Source of the DNA: Lachnospiraceae bacterium
GTDB lineage: Bacteria > Bacillota > Clostridia > Lachnospirales > Lachnospiraceae
Direction of reading: 5' to 3'
Assembly (NCBI GenBank): GCA_017396555.1
Contig: JAFQLS010000044.1
Coordinates: 18,599-82,598 of the forward strand
Length of the DNA: 64,000 bases
A program made the position numbers and the translations under genes. The notes beneath the pieces are model-generated. The model saw only the letters and a list, made by a program, of their open reading frames with translations, was not told where the DNA came from and did not search any database. This document shows positions 1 through 8,661 of the stretch, piece after piece (position 1 is the stretch's first letter; each line of letters begins with the position of its first letter).

Positions 1-819
1 TTCTCCATCATAATCTTTGTAAATTTCCGGTTGAGTATTTACAAGCTTCAAATCTATATTAGGTATCATATCGGAAGATACACCTGCTACATCCAAGCTC
101 CCATTAAATGGTATTGTTTTCTCAAACCACTGTAATGGCATATGCTCCTCTTCCGGTTCATACATAATGAACATCAAAAGCTCGCCACTAACATTTATCT
201 TTTCTTCCTGTAGCTTTGTCTGAACATTTCTGGCATCCATATTACTCCATATAAGCTTACCAATATTAGGTTTACCCATTGGTACTTCCGTCTCTTCCTT
301 TACACGAAATACATCTTTCTTACTTACTATCATTTTCATAACCTGAAGTGGTCTTTTTATATAATCTGTATCTTCATTTCCACTAATATCTATAATCGCA
401 TCCTCATCATAAATATCTTCTGCTGACGCCATAAATGTCACTATCGCTCTTACATTTATTTTTCTTGAATTAATTATGGAAATACTTACATCTTCAAGAG
501 CATAATCAACATTTATTACATCATTTTCTTCTATACCTTCAACATTGATAACCTCGTCAAACGGAATATTCCCCTCCATACAGCTCACTGCTACCGACTC
601 TAATGAAACGTATAAAATTTTATATGTAAGCTTTCCTTTCACCAACACCTTGCCATCAAGTAATTTAACACTGTCTATTGTAATCCATGTTTTATTTCCA
701 ACAATTCTGTCTATATCCGGTTTAACATCCTGTACTATGAAATCATCATCCAGAGTAATCTGTATCATTTTATTGTCTTTTATCCTGCTCATGTGAACAT
801 TTGATTTTACTAATTCCAT
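1..819 (-). CDS. DUF3794 (SPOCS) protein, SipL-like, 3' end outside window
   Basis: The minus-strand frame is open from an ATG at 819-817 through position 1 (273 codons), so the gene runs off the left edge. The protein begins MELVKSNVHMSRIKDNKMIQ and is rich in beta-strand, with at least one full DUF3794 (SPOCS) domain and the start of a second (the segment after VMKMIVSKKDVFRVKEE). In Clostridia such proteins usually have two or three of these domains and a C-terminal LysM. The best studied, SipL, binds the coat ATPase SpoIVA during spore-coat assembly. The LysM part would lie outside the window. The family call is from recognition of the N-terminal sequence. Whether it is SipL itself or a paralogue cannot be decided. 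Confidence 0.75.
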   Translation of the reverse strand, partial: MELVKSNVHMSRIKDNKMIQITLDDDFIVQDVKPDIDRIVGNKTWITIDSVKLLDGKVLVKGKLTYKILYVSLESVAVSCMEGNIPFDEVINVEGIEENDVINVDYALEDVSISIINSRKINVRAIVTFMASAEDIYDEDAIIDISGNEDTDYIKRPLQVMKMIVSKKDVFRVKEETEVPMGKPNIGKLIWSNMDARNVQTKLQEEKINVSGELLMFIMYEPEEEHMPLQWFEKTIPFNGSLDVAGVSSDMIPNIDLKLVNTQPEIYKDYDGE

Positions 820-830
820 ATTCTGCCTTC

Positions 831-1235
831 CTATTCAAATAATACTGTTTTATCGATATTTTCAACCTTTATCACTATATATGGATAAGTTATTACATCA
901 TTTACCTTCTCTGTTTTTACAGGCCCCTTTAACATGGTTTTTACACAAATAGAAGTATCTGTTTCATATATATCCTCAAGTGTAATTCCATATCCCGTTG
1001 TAGGTTGTGGTCCATATCCCTTAACCATATACAAATATCCCTTATCTTCATAGTTTAAATTAAATATTTCTTCCTTGCTGTCATTAATTAATTTCATCAA
1101 TTCCTCTGGTACATCTTCATCCTCCACTATCGTATATTCTACGTCTCTTATTTTTTTATTACTGGTCTTTTCTATACTGCATCCATATGTTGTACATAAA
1201 AAAATTAGCACCAGGACAATATATAGCTTCTTCAA
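831..1235 (-). CDS. PrcB-family lipoprotein
   Basis: A 134-residue exported protein. Residues 1-18 form a lipoprotein signal with a lipobox ending in Cys19 (TTYGC), so it should be anchored on the outer face of the membrane. The C-terminal 70 residues, with YLYMVKGYGPQPTTGYGI, match the PrcB C-terminal domain, a small beta-rich domain named after a subunit of the Treponema dentilisin protease complex and widespread in Clostridia without known activity. The start appears to be TTG, preceded by GGTGGG; no ATG is available nearby. It lies 11 bp upstream of the DUF3794 gene and the two are probably co-transcribed. Confidence 0.7.
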   Translation of the reverse strand: MKKLYIVLVLIFLCTTYGCSIEKTSNKKIRDVEYTIVEDEDVPEELMKLINDSKEEIFNLNYEDKGYLYMVKGYGPQPTTGYGITLEDIYETDTSICVKTMLKGPVKTEKVNDVITYPYIVIKVENIDKTVLFE

Positions 1236-1280
1236 TATCCCACCATAATTCTTTTTTTAATTTATATGCATTTATCAATA

Positions 1281-1310
1281 CAAAAATGACGGTTTCAATA
1301 AACCGCCATT
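1281..1310 (-). terminator. Rho-independent terminator after the M20 gene
   Basis: Minus-strand stem AATGGCGGTTT / AAACCGTCATT with one G-U pair and a 4-nt loop, followed by TTTTTG. It starts 3 bp past the stop codon of the amidohydrolase. Confidence 0.8.
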
Positions 1311-1313
1311 AAA

Positions 1314-2504
1314 TTATTCTTCACTCAAGTATTTAATTGCCATATATGCGTATACTGCGCTTCCTATTGACAAAACATTTTCATCAAACTTTACCTTTGG
1401 ATGATGCAACGGATATTCATATCCGTTTTCCCTGCTTCCTGCTGCAAGGGCAACCATAATAGTAGGTATTTTATGGCTTACATAAGCAAAATCCTCTGAA
1501 CCACCGCCCGAAACCTTTCCTGACGGACTCATAACTGTGGTTAATTCTGCAAGATATTTTCGGGCACTTTCCGATAAATGCTTATCATTTATAAGTGTCG
1601 GTGCCCCACTGTCAAATTCTGTGTATGCAGTTGCTCTGTATGCTCTCGCTATTCCATTAGATATATCACATATTCTGTTTTTTAAATATTCTCTTAAATT
1701 CTCATCATAGGCTCTGATACTTCCTTTCATAATAGCGGTATCAGATATTACATTTGATGCCTCACCGGCCTTTAGCGAACCAATTGTTATTATTGCCTTA
1801 TCAGCTATTGACATTTCTCTTGCCGACAGCTCCTGCAAACCAATTAGTATATGTGCCGCCACTATTAACGCATCTATTCCATCCTGTGGCATTGAACCAT
1901 GACAACCCTTTCCCTTTACATTAATTGTAAAATAATCTGCCGATGGCGCGCTTACCCCGGGCTCAGACACTATTACAGTTCCTTCTTTTATTGATAATCC
2001 ACTTAATACATGAAGCATCATACCTGCATCTACCTTAGGATTATCAAGCACTCCATTTTCAATCATATCCCGAGAGCCGGCCAACAATTCCTCTGCCGGC
2101 TGAAACATAAGCTTAACAGTTCCCTGTAATTTATCTTCACATTTTTTTAATAGCTTAGCTGCACCAAGAAGCATGGCTGTGTGCATATCATGCCCACAGC
2201 CATGCATATTTCCGTTTGTGCAAGCAAAGTTCTCGCCCGACTCCTCCTGTATAGGCAAAGCATCCATATCCGCTCTAAGGAGAAATACTTTATTACTATT
2301 GTTATTCTCACCTATTGTTGCTACAATTCCTGCTTTTCCACAATTTTGTGGTATATAACCAAGTTCTGTTAATTGTTCGGCAACAAACGCTTTTGTTTGT
2401 TTTAAATCAAATCCAACTTCCGCATATTCATGTAGTGTACGTCTTATGGATATAATTTCGTTTTCGTATGAACTTGCCTCTTGCAATATTTCCTCTGCTA
2501 ACAT
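1314..2504 (-). CDS. M20 family amidohydrolase
   Basis: A 396-residue metallo-amidohydrolase of the peptidase M20D / hippurate hydrolase / N-acyl-amino-acid hydrolase group, cytoplasmic. Visible landmarks are the N-terminal RRTLHEYAEVGF segment, the metal-binding MHGCGHDMHTAMLLGAA, FQPAEE with the catalytic acid pair, the dimerisation-domain HGSMPQ, and SEDFAYV near the C-terminus. Length is typical. The substrate (N-acetyl-diaminopimelate, aromatic or aliphatic N-acyl amino acids) cannot be told from the sequence. The ATG start has GGAGATAAAT in front. It is followed directly by a terminator and stands apart from its upstream neighbour, so it looks monocistronic. Confidence 0.88.
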   Translation of the reverse strand: MLAEEILQEASSYENEIISIRRTLHEYAEVGFDLKQTKAFVAEQLTELGYIPQNCGKAGIVATIGENNNSNKVFLLRADMDALPIQEESGENFACTNGNMHGCGHDMHTAMLLGAAKLLKKCEDKLQGTVKLMFQPAEELLAGSRDMIENGVLDNPKVDAGMMLHVLSGLSIKEGTVIVSEPGVSAPSADYFTINVKGKGCHGSMPQDGIDALIVAAHILIGLQELSAREMSIADKAIITIGSLKAGEASNVISDTAIMKGSIRAYDENLREYLKNRICDISNGIARAYRATAYTEFDSGAPTLINDKHLSESARKYLAELTTVMSPSGKVSGGGSEDFAYVSHKIPTIMVALAAGSRENGYEYPLHHPKVKFDENVLSIGSAVYAYMAIKYLSEE

Positions 2505-2574
2505 ATTTATCTCCGTTTCGTCTTGATATGTTAATAGTATGAACGAAATTTGAAATAATATTTAGCACGCACTG

Positions 2575-2601
2575 TTGACAATCTTTAAAAAAATATATAA
2601 T
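2575..2601 (+). promoter_or_regulatory. possible sigma-A promoter
   Basis: TTGACA at 2575-2580 and TATAAT at 2596-2601, a 15-bp spacer, shorter than ideal. Transcription would begin near 2608, only 2 bp before the ATG of the small open frame at 2610, giving an almost leaderless message. Confidence 0.35.
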
Positions 2602-2609
2602 AGTTAGAA

Positions 2610-2786
2610 ATGAATAAGAAGTTTATTTTACTAGGTACTGGATTTATCGCAATCATATCAATTTTATTTACTACATTCTTTATCTTTTCTAAAGATAATC
2701 TCGAAACTACTTTAATTGTTAATAATGATACTACAACTACATCATTTTTATCCACTACACAACAATTTCTTCTTGAAATTAGGTAA
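2610..2786 (+). CDS. small membrane or exported protein, possibly a gene remnant
   Basis: A 58-codon frame starting MNKKFILLGTGF, with one hydrophobic segment (about residues 5-26) followed by a Thr/Ser/Asn-rich tail. It looks like the N-terminal signal-anchor of a longer exported protein. No Shine-Dalgarno sequence is visible, but a promoter-like pair ends 9 bp upstream. The frame stops about 90 bp before a large inverted-repeat element. It may therefore be the surviving 5' end of a broken gene, a real small protein, or chance. I do not recognise it. Confidence 0.3.
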   Translation: MNKKFILLGTGFIAIISILFTTFFIFSKDNLETTLIVNNDTTTTSFLSTTQQFLLEIR

Positions 2787-2877
2787 GCAAGTCATTCTAT
2801 ATAGATAAATCTAACTAAAAGTATGACCTCATCCAAGCACAATATAATATACAGAAGGTAATTACAACCAAATACAT

Positions 2878-3152
2878 AGCGTCTTATAAAATCACCAGAC
2901 AACCTTCGGCAAATACCGGTACTTTGTCGCGTGAGAATCAGTAGAATTAAGGTTGGATATGTATGCGAAGCATATACGGATATTCGCAGTGGCTTAGAGC
3001 AAGCTTGCTTAGCTTCTAAGCCGCTGTGAATAGGCGTAATGCACCGCAGGTGCAATATCCAACCGTATCTAAGCAAACGCCTAGCGACATTAGTCCCGCT
3101 GTTTCCTTTGCCGAGAGCGAGAGCGTGTCGGATGTGATTTATATAAGACGCT
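2878..3152. repeat. nested inverted-repeat element (MITE-like or structured RNA)
   Basis: The ends AGCGTCTTATA-AAATCAC (2878-2895) and GTGATTT-ATATAAGACGCT (3134-3152) are inverted copies with one bulge. Inside them are TCGGCAAA/TTTGCCGA (2906-2913 with 3107-3114), TGTCGC/GCGACA (2925-2930 with 3084-3089) and GGTTGGATAT/ATATCCAACC (2951-2960 with 3055-3064). The last pair encloses three hairpins: TATGC-gaa-GCATA, an 18-bp stem 2981-2998 with 3015-3032, and TGCACC-gca-GGTGCA. The 18-bp stem has two positions that pair as G-U only in a plus-strand transcript. Open frames crossing it are not credible genes. This fills most of the 700-bp stretch between the M20 gene and the Na/Pi cotransporter gene. 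Confidence 0.75.
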
Positions 3153-3160
3153 CAATTATA

Positions 3161-3201
3161 AAGAAAAAAATAGTTCCAAGACATAAGTCCCGAAACTATT
3201 T
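3161..3201 (-). terminator. terminator after the Na/Pi cotransporter gene
   Basis: Minus-strand arms AAATAGTTTC (3201-3192) and GGAACTATTT (3177-3168) with an inner GGAC/GTCT pairing, followed by TTTTCTT. Confidence 0.7.
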
Positions 3202-3208
3202 CATTATT

Positions 3209-5011
3209 CTACATATTCTTAAGCGGTACCAAATACTGTGCTCTACGATTCTCCTGTTCAGCCAGATAAGACTGATCGGCAGAAGAATGAAGCTCCTGCA
3301 TATATAAATGATGATTTTGCGAAATCTCTTCGTTATTTTTACCAAGTAAAAGCATTGCTATGCTTGAACACTGGTCTGCTGCACGTTCAAGATAAGTAAG
3401 TACATCAAGGAAAATAAGTCCGCCATTAACAGAACATATACCTTCACATAAACGATCTCTATGACGATTCTTAAGAAGCAAGACCATATCATCAATTACC
3501 TCTTCCAATGGTTCAATACGTCTTGCAACATAATCATTTTCATCAGTCATAGCCTCAATTGTAAGTCTTAAAATCTCAGATACAGCATCATTAATAATAG
3601 AAAATTCTTTTACAGCCACTTCCGAAAAACTAACATCTGTATCCGCCTTTTTCTTAGCAAGCTCATCAAAGTTAGTAGCATAATCACCAATACGTTCAAT
3701 GTCACTGATACATTGCATAAGCATATTATTATAACGCTTGTCCACTGCATTTTTTATGTGACCCGAAAGCTCTATCAAATAATTGTCAGCCTTATCCGTA
3801 AAACAGTCCAGCTTTTCTTCTAACGAATATATTCTCTTTGCTCTGTCTGAATCATATTTTTCAAACTGCTGCATACTAAGTTCAACATTTTCCTGTGCTA
3901 TTTGTGCCATATTAATTGCAATTTTATTAACCTCTGCAAGTGCAAGTGGCGGCGTAATCATAAGCTTTGTATCAAGGGCAGCAAGCTCCGGATACTTCTT
4001 TCTCTCTGCCTTCTCATCTGAATCATCCTTAACAATTGCACATGCAATCTTAACAAGCAGACCTGTAAACGGAAGAAGTACAACAGCTGTTGCTAAATTG
4101 AATATTGTCTGGAAATCAGCAATGGTTCCACTATCCACTACACCTGTCCATAAATCAGGCATAAATCCTACTCTACGCAGAATAGTCATAACAATCATAA
4201 ATACAATAGTTCCTATTGTGTTAAATACAATATGTACAACACCTGTACGTTTTGCATCCTTAGATGAACCAATTGAACATACAATAGCGGTTGTTACACA
4301 AGTACCAAGATTAATACCCATTATTATCGGATAAACCAATTCAAACGTCATAGCACCTGTAGAAGAAAGTGCCTGCAAAATACCAACCATAGCAGACGAA
4401 CTCTGTACGATAACTGTAAGTACAAGACCCATAAATATTCCAAGAACTGGCATATCAGAAAAATGACTGAGTGCATCTGCAAATGCCTGAGAGCTGGAAA
4501 GTGGCTCTACTGCATCCGTCATAGCCAGAAGTCCCATAAAGAGAATTCCAAATCCAAGTGCAATCATACCAACATTTTTACTGCTCTCTCTTTTTATAAA
4601 CATAACACAAATGATACCAATAATCAAAGCTATCGGTGCCAATGTATCCGGCTTAAAAAATGTAAGAATTGAGTCTCCTGAGGATTCAATATCCATCAGA
4701 CGAATAATTTGTGCTGTTACAGTTGTTCCAATATTAGCACCAAGAACAATACTTACAGCCTGACGAAGATTTAATATACCTGCACCAATCAAACCAACTG
4801 TTAATACTATAGTTGCTGTCGAACTTTGAATAACTGCGGTTACAAGAGCACCTGTTAATACCCCTAATAGTGCATTTTGTGTTAATTTACCAAGTACATT
4901 TTTGAGGGTATTACCCGAACTTTGCTTAAGTCCATCTCCCATAATCTCCATACCATACAAAAACATAGCAAGACCACCGAGAAGCTTAATAATCATCAAA
5001 ATTGTTTCCAT
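3209..5011 (-). CDS. Na/Pi cotransporter family protein with C-terminal PhoU domain
   Basis: A 600-residue inner-membrane protein of the NptA/PNaS family, expected to import phosphate with sodium. The N-terminal 320 residues hold eight or more hydrophobic segments with the two inverted QSS motifs of the family (VIQSSTATIV and VIVQSSSAMVG), each followed by a GANIGTTVTA / GINLGTCVTTA-type segment. Residues from about 345 onward form a helical PhoU-like domain on the cytoplasmic side, as in many bacterial members. Start ATG at 5011 is preceded by AGGATAAAGTT. It stands just downstream of a PH-domain gene and ends at a terminator. No Pho box was recognised. Confidence 0.88.
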   Translation of the reverse strand: METILMIIKLLGGLAMFLYGMEIMGDGLKQSSGNTLKNVLGKLTQNALLGVLTGALVTAVIQSSTATIVLTVGLIGAGILNLRQAVSIVLGANIGTTVTAQIIRLMDIESSGDSILTFFKPDTLAPIALIIGIICVMFIKRESSKNVGMIALGFGILFMGLLAMTDAVEPLSSSQAFADALSHFSDMPVLGIFMGLVLTVIVQSSSAMVGILQALSSTGAMTFELVYPIIMGINLGTCVTTAIVCSIGSSKDAKRTGVVHIVFNTIGTIVFMIVMTILRRVGFMPDLWTGVVDSGTIADFQTIFNLATAVVLLPFTGLLVKIACAIVKDDSDEKAERKKYPELAALDTKLMITPPLALAEVNKIAINMAQIAQENVELSMQQFEKYDSDRAKRIYSLEEKLDCFTDKADNYLIELSGHIKNAVDKRYNNMLMQCISDIERIGDYATNFDELAKKKADTDVSFSEVAVKEFSIINDAVSEILRLTIEAMTDENDYVARRIEPLEEVIDDMVLLLKNRHRDRLCEGICSVNGGLIFLDVLTYLERAADQCSSIAMLLLGKNNEEISQNHHLYMQELHSSADQSYLAEQENRRAQYLVPLKNM

Positions 5012-5057
5012 AACTTTATCCTATACTAAACTATACCTTTCATTTGTAAAACAGCTA

Positions 5058-5447
5058 CTACATTATATCATCATCCATCAAACCATCTGACATAAATTCT
5101 CGACCGGATACACGTTTTCTTTCTCGTTGTTGCTCAACCATATCAGACAACATATTTTTTACATTTTCAGAATTTTTAATTCTTTTTATGTAAAAAATAG
5201 GTGTGGACTTATCTGCAGAGTTACATTTTATAGTTCCAAGTCCAAATAATCTCTGCTCGAGACTTCTCTCAAGTGTCATATCCATAATTCTGTACAAACG
5301 AATTTCTTCTTCATTGATATTAAACAATCCCGATTTAATCATCAACTTTTCTTCTGTAAGCTTGTACTTCGTAAATGACCAAGGTAAACCAAATATGGTT
5401 CTTTTTCTCTCAGTCCATACATACTGTGTCTCTTTTACTTCACTCAT
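5058..5447 (-). CDS. bacterial PH-domain protein
   Basis: A 129-residue soluble protein with the bacterial pleckstrin-homology fold (bPH2, YdbS-like). The pattern W-x-x-T-K-Y-x-L-T-x-E-x-L-x-I-x-x-G followed by IRLYRIMDMTLERSLEQRLFG and GTIKCNSAD is characteristic. It has no transmembrane segment, unlike many YdbS homologues. Function in the family is unknown; membrane or protein binding is usual speculation. GGGAGG lies 6 bp before the ATG. It sits between the phosphoglucomutase gene (24 bp upstream) and the Na/Pi cotransporter gene, with small gaps suggesting one transcript. Confidence 0.7.
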   Translation of the reverse strand: MSEVKETQYVWTERKRTIFGLPWSFTKYKLTEEKLMIKSGLFNINEEEIRLYRIMDMTLERSLEQRLFGLGTIKCNSADKSTPIFYIKRIKNSENVKNMLSDMVEQQRERKRVSGREFMSDGLMDDDIM

Positions 5448-5470
5448 AAGTAAACCTCCCTTGTATGATA

Positions 5471-7207
5471 TTATTTAATCATATTGTTAATCATATCAAC
5501 TACTTCCTTACCAAGTTCTGCTGATTTAGTATTAGCATCCTCAAGCGATGTACCCTTAACACCAAAGTAGAACTTAACCTTAGGCTCTGTTCCCGATGGT
5601 CTTACACATAACCACACACCATCTTCCATATCATAATACAATACATTTGAAGAAGGAAGACCTGTTGGTTTTACTTCACCTGTTGAAAGTTCTGTGATTG
5701 TACCCTTCTTATAATCTCTTACTGAAAGAACCTTATATCCACCAAACTCTGTTGGTGTATTATTTCTAAGAGTCTCTAATATTTCCTGTATCTTCTGTAA
5801 ACCTTCAATTCCTTTTAAAGTAATTGTCTTAATATCATCCTTATAATAACCATATCTTTCATACATAGCTAACATAGCATCCCAAAGAGTCATATTCTTT
5901 GTTTTGTAATATGCTGCTGCTTCACAAAGTGCCATAGTTGCAACAATTGCATCCTTATCACGTGCATGAGTACCAACAAGACATCCATAGCTCTCTTCAA
6001 AACCAAAAAGATATGTTCCCTTACCAGACTCTTCAAATCCCAAAATCTGTTGGCCGATGAATTTAAAACCTGTAAGAACTTCTATAAGCTTTGCACCATA
6101 ATATTCTGCAATAGCATCTGCCATATTAGTAGTAACTATAGTCTTTATCAATGCACCATCTTCTGGCACACCCATCTTTTCCTTTATCTGTGAAATCTCA
6201 TAATCTGCAATAAGACATCCAGACATATTACCTGTAAGTGTAATATATTCACCTGTTTTAGAATCCTTCACATACACACCAAGTCTATCGGCATCAGGGT
6301 CAGTTGCAAGTACTATATCGGCATCCTTTTCCTTTGCAAGCTTAAGCGCAAGTTCAAATGCTTCTGCTGCTTCCGGATTAGGATAGCTTACAGTTGGAAA
6401 TTCTCCATCCGGTAACTCCTGTTCCGGAACAACATATACATTCTCAAAACCAATTTCCCTAAGAATTCTTCTTGCCGGAAGATTTCCTGTTCCATGTAAA
6501 GGTGTATATACAATCTTAATATCCTTCTGTGCTTCCTTGATTGCCTCAGGATTCTTAACCAGCTTCTTTAACTCTTCAATATATCTGTCATCTACCTTAG
6601 AACCGATAACTTCATATAAACCGGCTGCCATAGCTTCCTCTTTAGAGATAGTTTTTACAGTAGCAAAATCCTTTACTGCCTTAACCTCATCCATAATATT
6701 CACATCATGAGGCGGTGTTATCTGTGCACCATCCTCCCAATAAACCTTATATCCATTATATTCAGGCGGATTATGGCTCGCTGTTATATTAATACCGGCT
6801 ATACATCCAAGTTCTCTAACTGCAAATGATAATTCAGGAGTCGGTCTCAAACTCTCAAATATATAAGCCTTAATTCCGTTTGCTGCAAGACATACTGCTG
6901 CCTCATTAGCAAATTCCGGTGACATTCTTCTTGAGTCAAATGCTATAACAACACCTCTTTCACTTCCGCCAACCTTATTAATATAGTTAGCAAGACCTTG
7001 AGATGCTTTCCCTACTGTATATATATTCATACGATTAAGCCCGGCACCGATGATACCTCTCAATCCAGCTGTACCAAATTCAAGCTCCTGATAGAATCTT
7101 TCTTTAATTTCCTTATCATTCCCTCTTATACTCTCAAGCTCTGCTTTAGTTGTCTCATCAAAATGTGGATTACTAAGCCATTCCTCGTATTGTTCCATAT
7201 AATTCAT
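5471..7207 (-). CDS. pgcA: phospho-sugar mutase (alpha-phosphoglucomutase)
   Basis: Interconverts glucose-1-phosphate and glucose-6-phosphate (or mannose phosphates) in the cytoplasm. All four functional motifs are present: the phosphoserine loop TASHNPPEYNGYK, the Mg-binding DPDADRLG, the sugar-binding FGFEESYG and the phosphate-binding RPSGTEPKVKF. Length (578 residues from the chosen start) fits PgcA-type enzymes of Firmicutes. I place the start at 7207 (MNYMEQYEEW) because AAAGGAGA lies 6 bp before it; a start at 7228 has no such site. The gene symbol follows the Bacillus enzyme and substrate preference is inferred. Confidence 0.88.
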   Translation of the reverse strand: MNYMEQYEEWLSNPHFDETTKAELESIRGNDKEIKERFYQELEFGTAGLRGIIGAGLNRMNIYTVGKASQGLANYINKVGGSERGVVIAFDSRRMSPEFANEAAVCLAANGIKAYIFESLRPTPELSFAVRELGCIAGINITASHNPPEYNGYKVYWEDGAQITPPHDVNIMDEVKAVKDFATVKTISKEEAMAAGLYEVIGSKVDDRYIEELKKLVKNPEAIKEAQKDIKIVYTPLHGTGNLPARRILREIGFENVYVVPEQELPDGEFPTVSYPNPEAAEAFELALKLAKEKDADIVLATDPDADRLGVYVKDSKTGEYITLTGNMSGCLIADYEISQIKEKMGVPEDGALIKTIVTTNMADAIAEYYGAKLIEVLTGFKFIGQQILGFEESGKGTYLFGFEESYGCLVGTHARDKDAIVATMALCEAAAYYKTKNMTLWDAMLAMYERYGYYKDDIKTITLKGIEGLQKIQEILETLRNNTPTEFGGYKVLSVRDYKKGTITELSTGEVKPTGLPSSNVLYYDMEDGVWLCVRPSGTEPKVKFYFGVKGTSLEDANTKSAELGKEVVDMINNMIK

Positions 7208-7261
7208 TGTAGTTCTCCTTTCTCCCATGATTGTTTATCATGTCAGGGTCATATCTTTGAC

Positions 7262-8572
7262 CTATTCTTCAATTTTTTCTAATTCAGGTAAGACAATGTT
7301 TACATCATTGTTATCATCTGTTATTTCAAGTGTATACATTTTAGCCTCGTATCCTGAACGTCTAAGAGTAATTACGCGTGTACCGGATTCTTTTTTAAAG
7401 CTTACCGGTACGACTCCCTTATAAACTCCATCAAAATATACTTCTGCATCAACCGGCGAATCAACTCTTATCTGAGCCTCTGAGGTTTCGTCGCCGTCAT
7501 CTTCATCTTCATCATTTTCGGTTTCGTCATCAGCTTCACTCTGCATTGATAAATCTATTGTTAAGGATTCATACACAGAATCTACAACTATTGTTGCATT
7601 GTAAGTCTCATATCCATCTGCTAAAACCTGAATTTTATGTGTTCCATAAGTCATTTCTACAAAATCATCATGTGATGTTACATTTCCATCAACCTTCAAT
7701 GTAGCCTCTGACGGAAAAATATCAAAACTGTAGTTACCATATCTCTCTGCTTCATCCTGAAATTCGGTAAGACTCAGACTTATCTCAGAGTCTCTCTTAA
7801 CAGTAACTTCTTTAAATCCTCCCTGACCATTATAGGTTGCCATAACATTATAGGTTCCCTCCGGTGCAACAATTTGCATATCTTCTGTAATTACCACCAT
7901 CATCTTTTTACCAATTTCTATTATTCCACCTTCAAAATAATCTGTATTGGTAAGATTAATATATCCATGACCACTTGTAACTATAATAGAATTTAACCTT
8001 TTGTCAATACCTTTGAGCGTTAATACATCGACTGACTCTATATCAGACAATTCAATCTGAACTCCATTTGACATAACAATAAGACTATCATCAAATGTAT
8101 ACAACTCTCCTTTTATTTCACATGTCATATCAGTTTCGTTGTATTCAAACGCGGTTACCCTGTTGTATTCAAATGCCTCTGACGATATGTACAACCTTGT
8201 TAGCTTGTTCTTACTATTAACATAATAAGCATCGACAATTTCTCCTATCTCAATCTGAGACATAGCAATTATCTCACCATATTCATTCTGCACATCGCAA
8301 CCACCTGTATATGTAAGTATATACTTTTCATCATCAGTAAAGCTTTTCAAAACAACCTGCATATTCTCTGTATCAACATTCAATACAAGTGCAGTATCCT
8401 TTACATCATAATCAGCATTTTCCGAAGATTCTTTCTCTTCAACCGAGGTAGTTGGTAATCTCGGAATATCATTTCCACTATGTATAGATGGTTCCTTCTC
8501 ACTTGAACATCCTGTTAATAGGAATATAGACAAAGCAATCAATGCCAATGTACTTTTATAAATTTTTCTCAT
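7262..8572 (-). CDS. lipoprotein with PEGA domains
   Basis: A 436-residue exported lipoprotein with a signal ending in the lipobox LLTGC (Cys22). A beta-rich central part is followed by PEGA-type repeats: one around residues 280-340 and a clear one at 365-430 (VDSPVDAEVYFDGVYKGVVP ... ITLRRSGYEAK), separated by a strongly acidic linker (DDETENDEDEDDGDE). PEGA domains are short beta-sandwich repeats on cell-surface proteins and have no known catalytic role. Function is unknown. It lies just upstream of the phosphoglucomutase gene with a 54-bp gap. Confidence 0.72.
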   Translation of the reverse strand: MRKIYKSTLALIALSIFLLTGCSSEKEPSIHSGNDIPRLPTTSVEEKESSENADYDVKDTALVLNVDTENMQVVLKSFTDDEKYILTYTGGCDVQNEYGEIIAMSQIEIGEIVDAYYVNSKNKLTRLYISSEAFEYNRVTAFEYNETDMTCEIKGELYTFDDSLIVMSNGVQIELSDIESVDVLTLKGIDKRLNSIIVTSGHGYINLTNTDYFEGGIIEIGKKMMVVITEDMQIVAPEGTYNVMATYNGQGGFKEVTVKRDSEISLSLTEFQDEAERYGNYSFDIFPSEATLKVDGNVTSHDDFVEMTYGTHKIQVLADGYETYNATIVVDSVYESLTIDLSMQSEADDETENDEDEDDGDETSEAQIRVDSPVDAEVYFDGVYKGVVPVSFKKESGTRVITLRRSGYEAKMYTLEITDDNNDVNIVLPELEKIEE

Positions 8573-8661
8573 CTGTGTTCCTCATCTCCATCTGAGAGTT
8601 ATTTTTACACATTAACCATTATATTATATACCAACATAAAAATATTGTCATTAATTTTTTT

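Noticed and set aside
545-796. Plus-strand open frame at the left end
   Set aside because: It lies antisense to the DUF3794 gene, which has a good start and recognisable protein sequence.
2792-3307. Open frames in both directions across 2792-3307
   Set aside because: They run through the inverted-repeat element and the terminator; no plausible domain, start site or codon pattern.
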